Positions 16,937 to 26,287 of a stretch of DNA of 64,000 bases are shown here, one piece after another. Below the pieces are notes generated by a model. It saw nothing but the letters and a program-made list of their open reading frames with translations. It ran no database searches and was not told where the DNA came from. Origin of the DNA: Streptomyces sp. 846.5 (GTDB lineage: Bacteria; Actinomycetota; Actinomycetes; Streptomycetales; Streptomycetaceae). The translations under genes were made by a program, and so were the position numbers. Each line of letters opens with the position of its first letter. Positions within the stretch are counted from its first letter, which is position 1. Location of the stretch: the NCBI RefSeq assembly GCF_004365705.1, contig NZ_SOBN01000001.1:1876555-1940554 (forward strand). The letters run 5' to 3'.

Positions 16937-17979
16937 GCGTGCATCAGGCTGCCCAGCGGCGGCAGCTGCTGACGATCGAGGACCTGTCGCCCTCCGACGT
17001 GCTGGACCTGCTCTCCGTCGCCGAGGCGCTGGAGCAGCTGTTCAAGCGCGCGGGTCGGCTGCCCGGCCTGCTGCGCGGCAAGTGCCTGGGCATGATCTTC
17101 GACGAGACCTCGCTGCGGACCAGGACGGCGTTCGAACGAGCCGTCGGCGACCTGGGCGGCCAGGCGATCCACTACAACGGCGCCGAGGCACGGATCGGCC
17201 GCCACGCCGCCAAGGCCGAGCACCTGCCCGACTTCGTCAATGTCGCCGGGCGCTTCAACGACGCGCTGCTGAGCCGTATCTACGACTACGCGACACAGGA
17301 GCAGATCTGCGCGCTGTCGCCGGTGCCCTTCATCAACGGCATGTGCGACGAGCACCACCCCACCCAGGCGCTGTGCGACTTCCTGACCGTCAGACGCCGC
17401 TTCGGCACCGTGCAGGGCATCAAGATCGCCTTTGTCGGCGACGGAACCAACATCGCCCTGTCCCTGGCGCAGACCGCGGCCAGGACCGGCGCGCTCTTCG
17501 CCTGCGCCACCCCCGAGGACATGGCGCTGCCCGCCCGGCACACCGCCCACCTGGCCGGGTTCACCGCCACCACGGACCCGTGGGAGGCCGTGCGGGACGC
17601 CCATGTGGTGGTCGCCGACGCGTGGATTCCCATGAACCGTGCCGATGAGGCGCAGCAGCGCCGTGCCGCGCTGGCACCGTACCGGGTGACGCCCGAGCTG
17701 ATGGCCGCGGCCCGGCCGGACGCCGTCTTCCTGCACAACCTGCCCGCGTACCGGGGCGACGAGGTGGTCCCCGAGGTCATCGACGGACCGCAGTCGCTGA
17801 TCTACCCGGAGGCCGTCGCGCGGCTGCACGTCGCCAGGGCGCTGCTGCTGTTCTGCCTGCGCCCCGACTGGGCGGAGCTGGTGGACGCCGCGGCCGCCGC
17901 CGAGGCCGGCGCGGTCGAGGAGTTCGGCCTGCGGCTGGACGCGCTCGCCGAGCGCCCGGCCGTGCAGGTGTACGCATGA
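16933..17979 (+). CDS. Ornithine carbamoyltransferase-like enzyme with altered substrate motifs
   Basis: Encodes 348 residues, start overlapping the argG-like stop (ATGA). The fold signature is clear: HPTQ at 142-145 and [17 protein letters not shown] in the second domain. Three motifs that define ornithine transcarbamylase are changed. The carbamoyl-phosphate loop STRTR reads SLRTR (60-64). The ornithine loop D-x-x-x-S-M-G reads DAWIPMN (229-235). HCLP reads HNLP (268-271). The family transfers a carbamoyl group to an amine or amino acid. The pattern suggests an amine acceptor other than ornithine, giving a citrulline-like ureido product for the argG-like enzyme. A toxin-insensitive resistance copy is an alternative. 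Confidence 0.85.
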   Translation: MSVHQAAQRRQLLTIEDLSPSDVLDLLSVAEALEQLFKRAGRLPGLLRGKCLGMIFDETSLRTRTAFERAVGDLGGQAIHYNGAEARIGRHAAKAEHLPDFVNVAGRFNDALLSRIYDYATQEQICALSPVPFINGMCDEHHPTQALCDFLTVRRRFGTVQGIKIAFVGDGTNIALSLAQTAARTGALFACATPEDMALPARHTAHLAGFTATTDPWEAVRDAHVVVADAWIPMNRADEAQQRRAALAPYRVTPELMAAARPDAVFLHNLPAYRGDEVVPEVIDGPQSLIYPEAVARLHVARALLLFCLRPDWAELVDAAAAAEAGAVEEFGLRLDALAERPAVQVYA

Positions 17980-19430
17980 GCCCGCACGCGCCGTCGGGCG
18001 CCGCACGGGAACGCGCCGCGAAGAGCATGGCGGCCATCGGCTCCACCGCGCACTTCGACCGGCGGCTGGCGCGCTACGACGTCGCCGCCTCCCTGGCGCA
18101 CGTCGGGATGCTGCGCGAGCAGGGCATCGTGCCACCGGACGCGGCCGCCCGGCTGGAGCAGGGCCTGGTCGGACTCGGCAAGCGCATCGACGCGGGCGAG
18201 GCGGTGCTCAGCCCGGAGGCCGAGGATGTCCACACCGCGGTCGAGGAGTACCTGGAGCAGGAGATCGGGGCCGACGCCGGCTGGCTGGGCACCGCACGTG
18301 CCCGCAACGACCTGGCGGTGACCGCGCTGCGGCTCTGGCTGCGCGACCAGGTGGATCTGCTGCGCGGCAAGCTCCTGGCGCTGACCGAGGCGCTGCTGGC
18401 GCAGGCGGAGGAGCACGCCGCCACGGTCATGCCCGGCTTCTCGCACCTTCAGGTCGCCCTGCCGCTGACCTTCGGCCATGTCTGCCTCGCCTACGCGGAG
18501 GCCTTTCTGCGGGACGTCCGGCGGCTGTCCTTCACGGACGAGCTGATGGCGGAGTGCCCGATGGGCTCCGCCGCCCTGGCCGGCACCGGGTTCCCGGTCG
18601 ACCGGGACCGGGTCGCGCACGGCCTGGGCTTCGCCCGGCCCACGGCGAACTCCCTGGAGAGCGTCGGGGACCGCGGCTTCGCACTGGACTTCCTCAGCGC
18701 CGGCGCCTCGGTGGCGCTGAACCTGTCGCGGTTCGGCGCCGAGCTGGTGTTCTGGTCCTCGCAGCCGGTCGGGCTGGTCTCGCTCCCGGACGAGCTGGTC
18801 TCCTCCTCCTCGGCGCTGCCGCACAAGCGCAACCCCGACGCCGCGGAGCTGGTGCGCGGCAAGAGCGGACGGGTCCTGGGCAATCTGCACAGCCTCCAGA
18901 CCGTGGTCAAGGGCCTGCCGCTGAGCTACTTCAGGGACCTGCAGGAGGACAAGGAACCGCTGTTCGACACTGCGGACACCCTGGTCCTCTCGCTGGACGC
19001 CGCCCTGTCCCTGGCCGCCCTGATGCGGCCGAGGACGGACGCGATGCGGGCCGCCGCCGAGGTCGCCTTCATCACCTCCAGCGACCTGGCGGACTGGCTG
19101 ACCCGGGTCCGTCGGATCCCGTTCCGGGAGGCGCACCACCTGGTCACCCGGCTGGTGCGGCTCGCCCAGGAGCAGCAGTGCGGTCTGGCCGAACTGTCCC
19201 TGGAGGCACGGCGCGCGGTCGACGCCCGGCTGGCCTTCGCCCCCTGGCCGGACATCACCGTCGAGGACTCGGTCGCCTCGCGGGACAGCCGGGGCGGCAC
19301 CGCGCCGCAGCGCGTGCTGGAGGCCGCGGCGGACCTCCGCGCCAGGCTGGCCGGCCTTACCCCCCGGCCGGGCGCGGACCCACGGCACGGCCATGGAACC
19401 AACCAAGAGAAGGGCACGGTCACATGCTGA
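17976..19430 (+). CDS. Argininosuccinate lyase-like enzyme 1 (divergent)
   Basis: Encodes 484 residues and overlaps the carbamoyltransferase stop as ATGA. It belongs to the fumarase/aspartase superfamily: HFDRRLARYDVAASLAH, the catalytic histidine block GFSHLQ (155-160) and the mobile-loop signature SSSSALPHKRNP followed by [17 protein letters not shown]. Compared with canonical lyases the substrate loop TARSRNDQ reads TARARNDL (106-113), and GYTHLQxxQP reads GFSHLQVALP. The lysine and serine of the signature remain, so a beta-elimination releasing fumarate is likely, on an unusual substrate. A second, more canonical lyase gene occurs 3.2 kb downstream. Its last 7 bases overlap the dioxygenase gene. 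Confidence 0.85.
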   Translation: MSPHAPSGAARERAAKSMAAIGSTAHFDRRLARYDVAASLAHVGMLREQGIVPPDAAARLEQGLVGLGKRIDAGEAVLSPEAEDVHTAVEEYLEQEIGADAGWLGTARARNDLAVTALRLWLRDQVDLLRGKLLALTEALLAQAEEHAATVMPGFSHLQVALPLTFGHVCLAYAEAFLRDVRRLSFTDELMAECPMGSAALAGTGFPVDRDRVAHGLGFARPTANSLESVGDRGFALDFLSAGASVALNLSRFGAELVFWSSQPVGLVSLPDELVSSSSALPHKRNPDAAELVRGKSGRVLGNLHSLQTVVKGLPLSYFRDLQEDKEPLFDTADTLVLSLDAALSLAALMRPRTDAMRAAAEVAFITSSDLADWLTRVRRIPFREAHHLVTRLVRLAQEQQCGLAELSLEARRAVDARLAFAPWPDITVEDSVASRDSRGGTAPQRVLEAAADLRARLAGLTPRPGADPRHGHGTNQEKGTVTC

Positions 19431-20215
19431 CGACGGCGACTCCGGTGAACCTGACGGAGAACCGCGAGCAGTACTGGAAGGACGGCTACACCGTCCTCTC
19501 GGGCCTCTACACGGAGGACGAGGTCGAGTCGTTCCGCGCCGAGTGCCGGCGCCTGTGGACCCTCGACGGTCTGGATGACGACCTCAACCTGCGCACCGAG
19601 TTCCGGCGCGGCCCCGACGGCCAGTACGTCTTCGACCGCCTCGACCCGGTCCTGGACATCTCCCCGGTCCTGTCCGCGGCGGCAACCCATCCGGCGCTGA
19701 TACGGGCGCTTTCGGCGGTCCTCGGCGGCTCCGCGGAGCTGCTCAAGTGCAAGCTGATCCGCAAGGAGCCGGGGGTGAAGGGCTATGCGGCGCACCAGGA
19801 CTTCCTGTACTGGCAGTGGCTCGACATGGCGCCCGACACCCTGTGCACGGCCGTCATCAACCTGTACCCGAGCGACGCCGGCTCCGGCGGGATCGGCTTC
19901 TACCGGGCCAACCACCAGGAGCTGCTGCCCGGCCCCGCGGACGACCCCGAGGGCGACTTCGACCCGGCCCAGTTGGCCGGGGCGGTCATCGACGTCCCGG
20001 CGTTGGACGCGGGCGACGTACTGGTCTTCCACTCCCTGGCCCCGCACTTCAGCGGGCCCAACGACAGCGACCGGCCGCGCACGGTGCTGCTGCCCTCCTA
20101 CGGCGTCAGCGACACCCCCGGCCTCTACCAGCGCTACTACAAGCGGGAGATCGTCCGCCGCTGCCACGAACTGGTCGGGTTCGAGCGCTACTTCGCCGAG
20201 AACGAGAGCGTCTGA
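19424..20215 (+). CDS. Phytanoyl-CoA dioxygenase (PhyH) family Fe(II)/2-oxoglutarate oxygenase
   Basis: Encodes 263 residues from the ATG at 19424; a longer open frame upstream is antisense-like noise within the lyase gene. The iron facial triad is visible as H124-x-D126 in YAAHQDFLYW, with the distal histidine most likely H208 in SLAPHFSGPN. An arginine in DSDRPRTVLLPSYG suits 2-oxoglutarate binding. The jelly-roll core spans about 20-240. PhyH enzymes hydroxylate or otherwise oxidise free or carrier-bound small molecules. It is embedded in the operon, so it probably oxidises the amino-acid building block. Substrate is unknown. Confidence 0.87.
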   Translation: MLTTATPVNLTENREQYWKDGYTVLSGLYTEDEVESFRAECRRLWTLDGLDDDLNLRTEFRRGPDGQYVFDRLDPVLDISPVLSAAATHPALIRALSAVLGGSAELLKCKLIRKEPGVKGYAAHQDFLYWQWLDMAPDTLCTAVINLYPSDAGSGGIGFYRANHQELLPGPADDPEGDFDPAQLAGAVIDVPALDAGDVLVFHSLAPHFSGPNDSDRPRTVLLPSYGVSDTPGLYQRYYKREIVRRCHELVGFERYFAENESV

Positions 20216-20218
20216 CGT

Positions 20219-21403
20219 ATGAGCAAGGACATTCTTCTGCTCCACCCGGTGGCCGACTGGTCGCTGCAGCGGGTCGCCGGGGTCTGCGAGCGCGAGGGCT
20301 GGCGGCTGACCATCGTGACCATCGAAAGCTCGACCGTCGGCGACGGCGTCCCCGGGCTGCACGAGTGGATCAGGGTGCCGGCCCTGACCGACGACCCGGT
20401 GGAGCTGCTCGCACAGATCGGCTCGCGCCGCTTCCAGGCGGTCGCCGCCGGGAACGAGTTCGCCGTCATCGCGGCGGACGTCCTGGCCGAGCAGCTGGGC
20501 TGCTACCACAATGACCCCGCCGCCATCCGCGCCTCCCGCAACAAGGCGCTGATGCGGGAGCTGTTCGAGCAGCACGGCGTGCCGCAGCCGCAGGTGGTCG
20601 CCCGGCTGGCCTCCGCCGCCGAGGGCCGGGCGCTGGACTGGGCCGACGTGGCCTTCCCGGTGATCGTGAAGCCGGTGGACATGGCGATGAGCCTGTTCGT
20701 GCGCAAGTGCGACTCGCCGCAGGAGGTCCTGGACACCCTGGAGCGGATGTCCACCTTCAAACTGTCCCGGCTCACCAACTACCCGTTCAGCAGCGGCGCG
20801 CTCGTCGAGGAGTTCGTCGAAGGGCCGGAGTTCAGCCTGGAGTGCGTGGTGCGGGACGGCGAGGTGGTCGCGCACGCCCTGACGACGAAGTTCAACTCGC
20901 CGCTGCCCGCCTGCTACGAGACCGGCCACATCTCCGGCCACAGCATCCCGGATCAGCACCGCGAGCCGCTGCTGGCGGCCGTCGGACGCATCGCGGGCAG
21001 CTGGGGCATGGCGCAGGGGGTGATGCATGTGGAGTTCAAGATGACCGCCGAACGCCTCAGCGTCATCGAGGCCGCAGCCCGCCCGGCCGGCGGCCATGTG
21101 CCGGAGATCGTCGAGCTGCAGCACGGCCTGCACCTGGAGGAGGCCTACCTGTATGCGCGGGCCGGCCTGCCCTGGAAGTCCGCGCCCGGCGTGCCGCAGG
21201 ACGGCTGGCACGCCATCCGCTTCCACTTCGAGGAGCGCTCCGCCGTGGAGCGGCCCGAGAGCGTGGCGGTGCTGCGGGAGGTGGTCAGCGACGACGGCGT
21301 GGTGCCGGGCGCGGAGCCGTTCTCGGTCAATCGCCGCACCGGCTACTCGGTGCTGCGCGGTGAGGTGCCGACCGAGCTCGACGCCTACCTGCGGGCGCTG
21401 TGA
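20219..21403 (+). CDS. ATP-grasp ligase 1
   Basis: Encodes 394 residues, starting 3 bases after the dioxygenase stop. An N-terminal Rossmann-like segment begins MSKDILLLHPVADW. The ATP-grasp body includes IRASRNKALMRELFEQHGVPQP, VIVKPVDMAMSLFVRKC (adenine/phosphate-binding lysine) and GPEFSLECVV. The metal-binding strand is MHVEFKM followed by IEAAARPAGGHVPEIVEL. The layout matches carboxylate-amine/L-amino-acid ligases, which form acyl-phosphates and amide bonds between unprotected amino acids. It is followed by a second ligase in a 4-base overlap. The pair could assemble a dipeptide or tripeptide containing the modified residue. Specificity cannot be read from the sequence. Confidence 0.87.
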   Translation: MSKDILLLHPVADWSLQRVAGVCEREGWRLTIVTIESSTVGDGVPGLHEWIRVPALTDDPVELLAQIGSRRFQAVAAGNEFAVIAADVLAEQLGCYHNDPAAIRASRNKALMRELFEQHGVPQPQVVARLASAAEGRALDWADVAFPVIVKPVDMAMSLFVRKCDSPQEVLDTLERMSTFKLSRLTNYPFSSGALVEEFVEGPEFSLECVVRDGEVVAHALTTKFNSPLPACYETGHISGHSIPDQHREPLLAAVGRIAGSWGMAQGVMHVEFKMTAERLSVIEAAARPAGGHVPEIVELQHGLHLEEAYLYARAGLPWKSAPGVPQDGWHAIRFHFEERSAVERPESVAVLREVVSDDGVVPGAEPFSVNRRTGYSVLRGEVPTELDAYLRAL

Positions 21404-22617
21404 ACGGCATGGGTCGCAGGAGCAGCCCGCCCGGTCCGGCCCATGTGCTGGTCGTCGGCGGCGGCCCCGGGCTGTGCGACCGCATCCTGCTGTCCGGTGC
21501 CGAGTACACCCTGGTGGACACGCCCGCGCGGTACGAGCCGGCGCTGGTCGCGGCGGCCCGGCACAGCGTGCTGACGGAGTTCGACGATCCGGTGCTGGTG
21601 CCGCTGCTGCGTGCGGTGCACAGCGAGCAGCCGTTCGGCGCGGTGCTGTCACTGACCGAGCAGGGGCTGCTGCCCGCCGCCCGGATCGCCGCCGAGCTCG
21701 GCATCCTCGGCCTGCGGCCTGAGGTGGTGGCCCGGACCCGGGACAAGTTCGCCATGCGGGCCTGGCTGCGCGACCGGGGGTTCTCCAAGGTCCCCTGCGC
21801 GGTGGTACGCAACGGCGCGGACATCGAGGCGTTCGCGGCGGAGCACGGCTACCCGGTCGTGGTGAAGCCGCGGCACGGCCAGGGCAGCGAGCAGGTGCGC
21901 TGTGTCCGTGGCGCCGGGCAGGCGGTGCTGCCGGCCGCCATCGACGACGACTACCTTGCCGAGCCGTTCCTCGAAGGCCCGGAGTTCTCGGTCGAGGCGG
22001 TCAGCTGCGCGGGCGAGCACCATGTGGTCGCCATCACCGGCAAGCTGACCAACGAGGGCGATCCGGACCACCCCTTCGTGGAGGTCGGTCATGTCGTGCC
22101 GGCGGCGCTCCCGGCGGACGCCGCCGCGGCGGTCACCGAGTACGTACGCGGCTTCCTGGACGCCATGGGGATCACCGACGGCCCCAGCCACACCGAGTTG
22201 CGGCTGACCCCCGCCGGTCCGGAGGTCATCGAGACGCACACCCGGGTCGGCGGCGACAACATCCCCACCCTGGTCCGCCAGGCCACCGGGCAGGACCTGC
22301 TGGACCTGGTGGTCCAGTGGGCCCTGGACAGGACCCGGCCCGCGCCGGCGCAGGCCGCCGCGGCATCCGGTGCGGCCGCGATCCGCTACTTCACGCCGCC
22401 GCCGGGGCGGGTCGACCGGGTCCTCGGCGTGCAGCGCTGGCAGGGGCTGCCCGGGGTGGTGAAGCTGCATCTCCCGCTGCGGCCCGGGGACCGTGTCCCG
22501 GCCGTCCGGGACTCCGCGTCCAGGGTCGGCTATGTGCTGACCACTGCCGCGACCGCGGAGCAGGCGGTGGCCCTGTGCGCGCGGGTCGTCTCCGGCATCC
22601 GCATCTCTCTTCAGTGA
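21400..22617 (+). CDS. ATP-grasp ligase 2 (L-amino acid ligase-like)
   Basis: Encodes 405 residues from a GTG that overlaps the previous stop as GTGA. It opens with a glycine-rich nucleotide segment [13 protein letters not shown]-grasp blocks follow: [46 protein letters not shown], then HTELRLTP and [15 protein letters not shown], which supply the metal ligands. A C-terminal lid-like domain follows. The family joins a carboxylate to an amine at the cost of ATP. With ligase 1 in the same operon, sequential couplings are likely. The product class (small antimetabolite peptide) is an inference. Confidence 0.87.
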   Translation: MNGMGRRSSPPGPAHVLVVGGGPGLCDRILLSGAEYTLVDTPARYEPALVAAARHSVLTEFDDPVLVPLLRAVHSEQPFGAVLSLTEQGLLPAARIAAELGILGLRPEVVARTRDKFAMRAWLRDRGFSKVPCAVVRNGADIEAFAAEHGYPVVVKPRHGQGSEQVRCVRGAGQAVLPAAIDDDYLAEPFLEGPEFSVEAVSCAGEHHVVAITGKLTNEGDPDHPFVEVGHVVPAALPADAAAAVTEYVRGFLDAMGITDGPSHTELRLTPAGPEVIETHTRVGGDNIPTLVRQATGQDLLDLVVQWALDRTRPAPAQAAAASGAAAIRYFTPPPGRVDRVLGVQRWQGLPGVVKLHLPLRPGDRVPAVRDSASRVGYVLTTAATAEQAVALCARVVSGIRISLQ

Positions 22618-22637
22618 TCAGAAAGGCGACACAGCAC

Positions 22638-24050
22638 ATGCAGGACGACGCGAACAGGAGCGGCGCACTGATCCGGGGCCGCTTCGACCAGGGCATGACC
22701 GAGGTGATGGAGCAGATCAACGCCTCCATCGGCTTCGACCGGCGGATGGCCGCCCAGGACATCGACGGCTCGGTCGCCCATGTGACCATGCTGGCCGAGC
22801 AGAAGATCATCCCTGACCCGGACGCCGCCGCGATCAAGGAGGGCCTGGAGCAGATCCGGAGCGAGATCGCCTCCGGCGCCTTCGCCTACTCGGTGGCGCT
22901 CGAGGACATCCACATGAACATCGAGGCCCGGCTCGGCGAGCTCATCGGCCCGGCCGCCGGACGCCTGCACACCGCCCGCAGCCGCAACGACCAGGTGGCC
23001 ACCAGCTTCCGGCTGTGGGTGCGCGACGCCCACGACCGGGCCCTGCACCTGGTCGAGCAGCTGATCGACGCCCTGCTCCAGCAGGCCGGCGAGCACACGG
23101 CGACCCTGATGCCCGGCTACACCCACCTGCAGAGCGCCCAGCCGGTCTCCTTCGGCCACCACCTGCTGGCCTACGTGGAGATGTTCGGACGCGACCACGG
23201 CCGGCTGAGCGACTCCCGCGAACGCTCCAACGAGTCCCCGCTCGGCGCCGCGGCACTGGCCGGGACGTCCTTCCCGATCGACCGCGAGCGCACCGCGCAG
23301 CTGCTCGGCTTCGCCGGGCCCATGCGCAATTCGCTGGACGCGGTCTCCGATCGCGACTTCGCCCTGGAGTACCTCGCCGCGGCCTCGCTGTGCATGACGC
23401 ATTTGTCCCGGCTCGCCGACGAGATCGTGCTGTGGATGTCCCCGCAGTTCGCCTTCGTCGAGCTCTCCGACGCCTGGACCACCGGCTCCTCGATCATGCC
23501 GCAGAAGCGCAACCCGGACGCCGCCGAGCTGGTCCGCGGCAAGACCGGCCGGGTCCACGGCTCCCTGTTCGGCCTGCTGACCGTCATGAAGGCCCTGCCG
23601 CTGACCTTCTCCAAGGACATGCAGGAGGACAAGGAGCGCACCTTCGACGCCGCGGACACCCTGGAGCTCTGCCTCAGGGCCATGACCGGCATGATCGCCG
23701 ACCTCAGGCCGCGGGCCCCGCAGATGCGCGCCGCGGCCGGCGCCGCCTACGCCACCGCGACCGACCTGGCCGACTGGCTCACCCGCGAGCTGGGCATGCC
23801 GTTCCGGGAGGCACACCACATCACCGGCCGCCTGGTGCGCCTGGCCGAGGAGCACGACTGCGGCCTGGCCGAGCTCACGCTCGATCAGATGCGGACGGTC
23901 GACGCCCGTATCCGCACCGATGTGTTCACCGTCCTCGGCGTCGCCGACTCGGTGGCCTCGCGCCGCAGCCTCGGCGGGACCTCGCCCGAGTGCGTGGCCG
24001 GCGAGGTCCGGCGCTGGCGCGAGCGGATCGGCATCCAGGACGCCGGGTGA
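22638..24050 (+). CDS. argH: Argininosuccinate lyase-like enzyme 2 (canonical motifs)
   Basis: Encodes 470 residues, beginning [16 protein letters not shown]; the start at 22638 has AGAAAGG some 12 bases upstream. It keeps canonical argininosuccinate lyase motifs: [26 protein letters not shown] (111-119), [10 protein letters not shown] with His163, and the loop [21 protein letters not shown] true argininosuccinate lyase cleaves argininosuccinate to arginine and fumarate. Here it probably performs the elimination after the argG-like condensation and yields a guanidine. Presence of both this and the divergent lyase 1 in one operon is unusual. The transporter start overlaps its stop (GTGA). Confidence 0.88.
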   Translation: MQDDANRSGALIRGRFDQGMTEVMEQINASIGFDRRMAAQDIDGSVAHVTMLAEQKIIPDPDAAAIKEGLEQIRSEIASGAFAYSVALEDIHMNIEARLGELIGPAAGRLHTARSRNDQVATSFRLWVRDAHDRALHLVEQLIDALLQQAGEHTATLMPGYTHLQSAQPVSFGHHLLAYVEMFGRDHGRLSDSRERSNESPLGAAALAGTSFPIDRERTAQLLGFAGPMRNSLDAVSDRDFALEYLAAASLCMTHLSRLADEIVLWMSPQFAFVELSDAWTTGSSIMPQKRNPDAAELVRGKTGRVHGSLFGLLTVMKALPLTFSKDMQEDKERTFDAADTLELCLRAMTGMIADLRPRAPQMRAAAGAAYATATDLADWLTRELGMPFREAHHITGRLVRLAEEHDCGLAELTLDQMRTVDARIRTDVFTVLGVADSVASRRSLGGTSPECVAGEVRRWRERIGIQDAG

Positions 24051-25285
24051 CCACCTACCGCGACCTCTTCGCCGTCCAGCAGTTCCGCGTGCTGTTCGTC
24101 GTCAGGCTGTTCACGATGACCGCGGTCGTCGTCAACAGCCTGGCGCTGGGCACCGTGATGTACGACCAGACCCGGTCCTCGTTCCTCACCGCGGTATCCC
24201 TCTTCGGCGGGCCGCTGGTCCAACTGGGCACCGCCCGCTACCTGCTGGCCTCCTCGGACCTGCTGCGTCCGCGGACCGCGATGGTGCTGGCGGCCTGCGT
24301 CTCGGTGACCACCGCCACCCTGCAGGCACTGCCGGGAGAGGCCTGGTGGATGCGCTTCCTGATCCTGGCCGGCGGCTACGTGGCCATGGGGGCGACCTCC
24401 GGCACGGTCTTGGCACTGCTGTCGGACATCGTGCCGAAGGAGTCGTTCGTCCTGGCCCGCGCCACGATGAACATCACCGTCGGCGGCATGCAGGTCCTCG
24501 GCAACGGCGTGGGCGCCCTGCTGATCGCGGTCGCCTCACCGACCTGGCTGTTCGTCATCGCCGCCGCGGTCAGCGCCGTCGCGGGCGCGGCAGCCCGGAC
24601 CGGGCTGGCCGACAGCCCGCCCCGGGCCGCGGGACGGGTGGTGGAGCGCAGCCGCCAGGTCAACCGGATGCTGCTGTCCTCACCCGTCCTGCGGCCACTG
24701 CTGCTGACGATGTGGCTGCCCAACGGCCTGGTGGTGGGCTGCGAGGCGCTGTTCATCCCCTATGCCGGCAACCACGCCGGCTACCTGTTCGCGGCCGGGG
24801 CCGTCGGCATGCTGGCCGGCGACATCACCGTCGGACGGTTCATCCCCGAAGCTCCGCGCGACCGCCTCATCCTGCCGCTGCGGGCCCTGCTGGCGGCGCC
24901 GTTCCTGGCGTTCCCGCTGTCCCCGCCGGTGGCGGTCGCCGCGCTGCTGGTAGGCATCTCCGCCTTCGGCTACGCCGCTTCCCTGCCGCTGCAGGAACGG
25001 CTGGTCCAGCAGAGCCCCGACGAGGTACGCGGCCAGGTGTTCGGCCTGTCCAGCACCGGACTGATGGTCGGTCAGGCCGTGGGCGCGGCCCTGGCCGGCG
25101 CCCTCGCCCAGCTCCTCGGAGCGGCCCGCACAGCCCACCCGGCCGGCCTGGCCATGGCCGCCATGGCCGCCCTGTCGCTGCTGGCCACCACCCTGCTGCG
25201 GCACGGGCTGCGGCGCTCGGACCCGGTCCCCTTGTCGCCCGGCCGACCGGGAACCGAAGCACCGGCAGTGACACACCAGCACTGA
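24047..25285 (+). CDS. MFS exporter of the biosynthetic operon
   Basis: Encodes 412 residues from a GTG overlapping the lyase stop by 4 bases, beginning [17 protein letters not shown]. About 10 to 12 hydrophobic helices are visible, with a loop-rich middle carrying [20 protein letters not shown]. The shape resembles MFS carriers of the drug-efflux or multi-transmembrane enterobactin-exporter type. Tight coupling to the biosynthetic genes makes export of the product, and self-protection, the likely role. No binding motif identifies the cargo. The C-terminus ends in a polar tail with [12 protein letters not shown]. Confidence 0.82.
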   Translation: MTTYRDLFAVQQFRVLFVVRLFTMTAVVVNSLALGTVMYDQTRSSFLTAVSLFGGPLVQLGTARYLLASSDLLRPRTAMVLAACVSVTTATLQALPGEAWWMRFLILAGGYVAMGATSGTVLALLSDIVPKESFVLARATMNITVGGMQVLGNGVGALLIAVASPTWLFVIAAAVSAVAGAAARTGLADSPPRAAGRVVERSRQVNRMLLSSPVLRPLLLTMWLPNGLVVGCEALFIPYAGNHAGYLFAAGAVGMLAGDITVGRFIPEAPRDRLILPLRALLAAPFLAFPLSPPVAVAALLVGISAFGYAASLPLQERLVQQSPDEVRGQVFGLSSTGLMVGQAVGAALAGALAQLLGAARTAHPAGLAMAAMAALSLLATTLLRHGLRRSDPVPLSPGRPGTEAPAVTHQH

Positions 25286-25306
25286 CACACCACCCACGAG
25301 TTAGCG

Positions 25307-26287
25307 ATGGCTTCCATGACCAAGACCCTGCTGGACCCCATACCCACCAGCTCCTCCACCGTCCCCCGGCTGCTGTTCCAGCGCGCCACCGTACGCGGCA
25401 AGGACGAGGCTCTCTTCCTCGCCAAACTCGGCGTGCTGCTCGTCCTGGTCGCGGTCGGGGCGACCCTCGCACTCCAGTCCTCGTACCTCCTGGCCGGCTG
25501 CGGTGTGCTGGTCCTCGGCGCCGCCTACACCCACGCCGTCGAACTGCAGCACCAGTGCCTGCATCACTCCGCGTTCCGCGGCCCGCGGCCGCACCGCATA
25601 GCGGGCGTACCGCTGGGCACTCCGCTGCTGGTCTCCTACAGCCACTACCGGGTGCGCCACCTGCAGCACCACCGCTCCCTCGGCACACCGGACGACACCG
25701 AGTTCTTCGGCTTCGACACCCGCCGGCCGCTCACCCTCGGCGCCCTGGCCAAGGGCCTGTTCGACGTGGGCCGGCCGGTGGCGGCCGTCCGCGACATCGG
25801 CAGCTGCCTGACCGGCCGCTGGCAGTACGACATGGGGCAGATCTCGCCGAAGAGCCGAAAGGCCGTCATCAGCGAGTACCGCTGGTTCGGGCTGTTCCTC
25901 GCGCTGCTCGCGGGCGCCTGCGCGGCGGGCGGGGCACCGCTGGTGCTCCGCCTGTGGCTGCTGCCCTTCGTCGCGGCGATGCCGATGCACTTCCTGGTGG
26001 AGCTGCCCGAGCACATCCTGTGCGACAACAGCAGTGTCGACGTGCTGCGCAACACCCGCTCGATCAGCGGCAGCCGACTGACGACCTGGTTCACCAACGG
26101 CAACAACCTGCATGTCGAGCACCATGCCGCGATGAACGTGCCGATCAACCGACTGCGTGAACGGCACGGCGAGGTACAGGAGTTCGGCCTGCACGTGCAG
26201 CGCACCTACGCCGAGTTCTTCGCTGTCGTCCTCCGCGAGGTCTGGAGGAACAGCCGCGCCGGCCGTCGCAAGGCCGAGGAGGAGTGA
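25307..26287 (+). CDS. Fatty-acid-desaturase-like membrane di-iron oxygenase
   Basis: Encodes 326 residues starting MASMTKTLLDPIP. Three histidine boxes typical of membrane di-iron desaturases and hydroxylases are present: HQCLHH, HLQHH (with an earlier HYRVRH) and HVEHH, between hydrophobic stretches. Such enzymes use oxygen to desaturate or hydroxylate. Members in natural-product clusters sometimes act on amino-acid-derived substrates; the phaseolotoxin cluster, as I recall, also has a desaturase gene next to ATP-grasp and carbamoyltransferase genes. The gene is last but one in the operon, 21 bases after the MFS stop. A lipid substrate cannot be excluded. Confidence 0.85.
   Translation: MASMTKTLLDPIPTSSSTVPRLLFQRATVRGKDEALFLAKLGVLLVLVAVGATLALQSSYLLAGCGVLVLGAAYTHAVELQHQCLHHSAFRGPRPHRIAGVPLGTPLLVSYSHYRVRHLQHHRSLGTPDDTEFFGFDTRRPLTLGALAKGLFDVGRPVAAVRDIGSCLTGRWQYDMGQISPKSRKAVISEYRWFGLFLALLAGACAAGGAPLVLRLWLLPFVAAMPMHFLVELPEHILCDNSSVDVLRNTRSISGSRLTTWFTNGNNLHVEHHAAMNVPINRLRERHGEVQEFGLHVQRTYAEFFAVVLREVWRNSRAGRRKAEEE

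Noticed and set aside
15698-24050. Ordinary arginine biosynthesis operon
   Set aside because: argB, argC, argD and argJ are absent, the substrate-recognition motifs of the enzymes are changed, and genes for ATP-grasp ligases, oxygenases and an exporter are interleaved.
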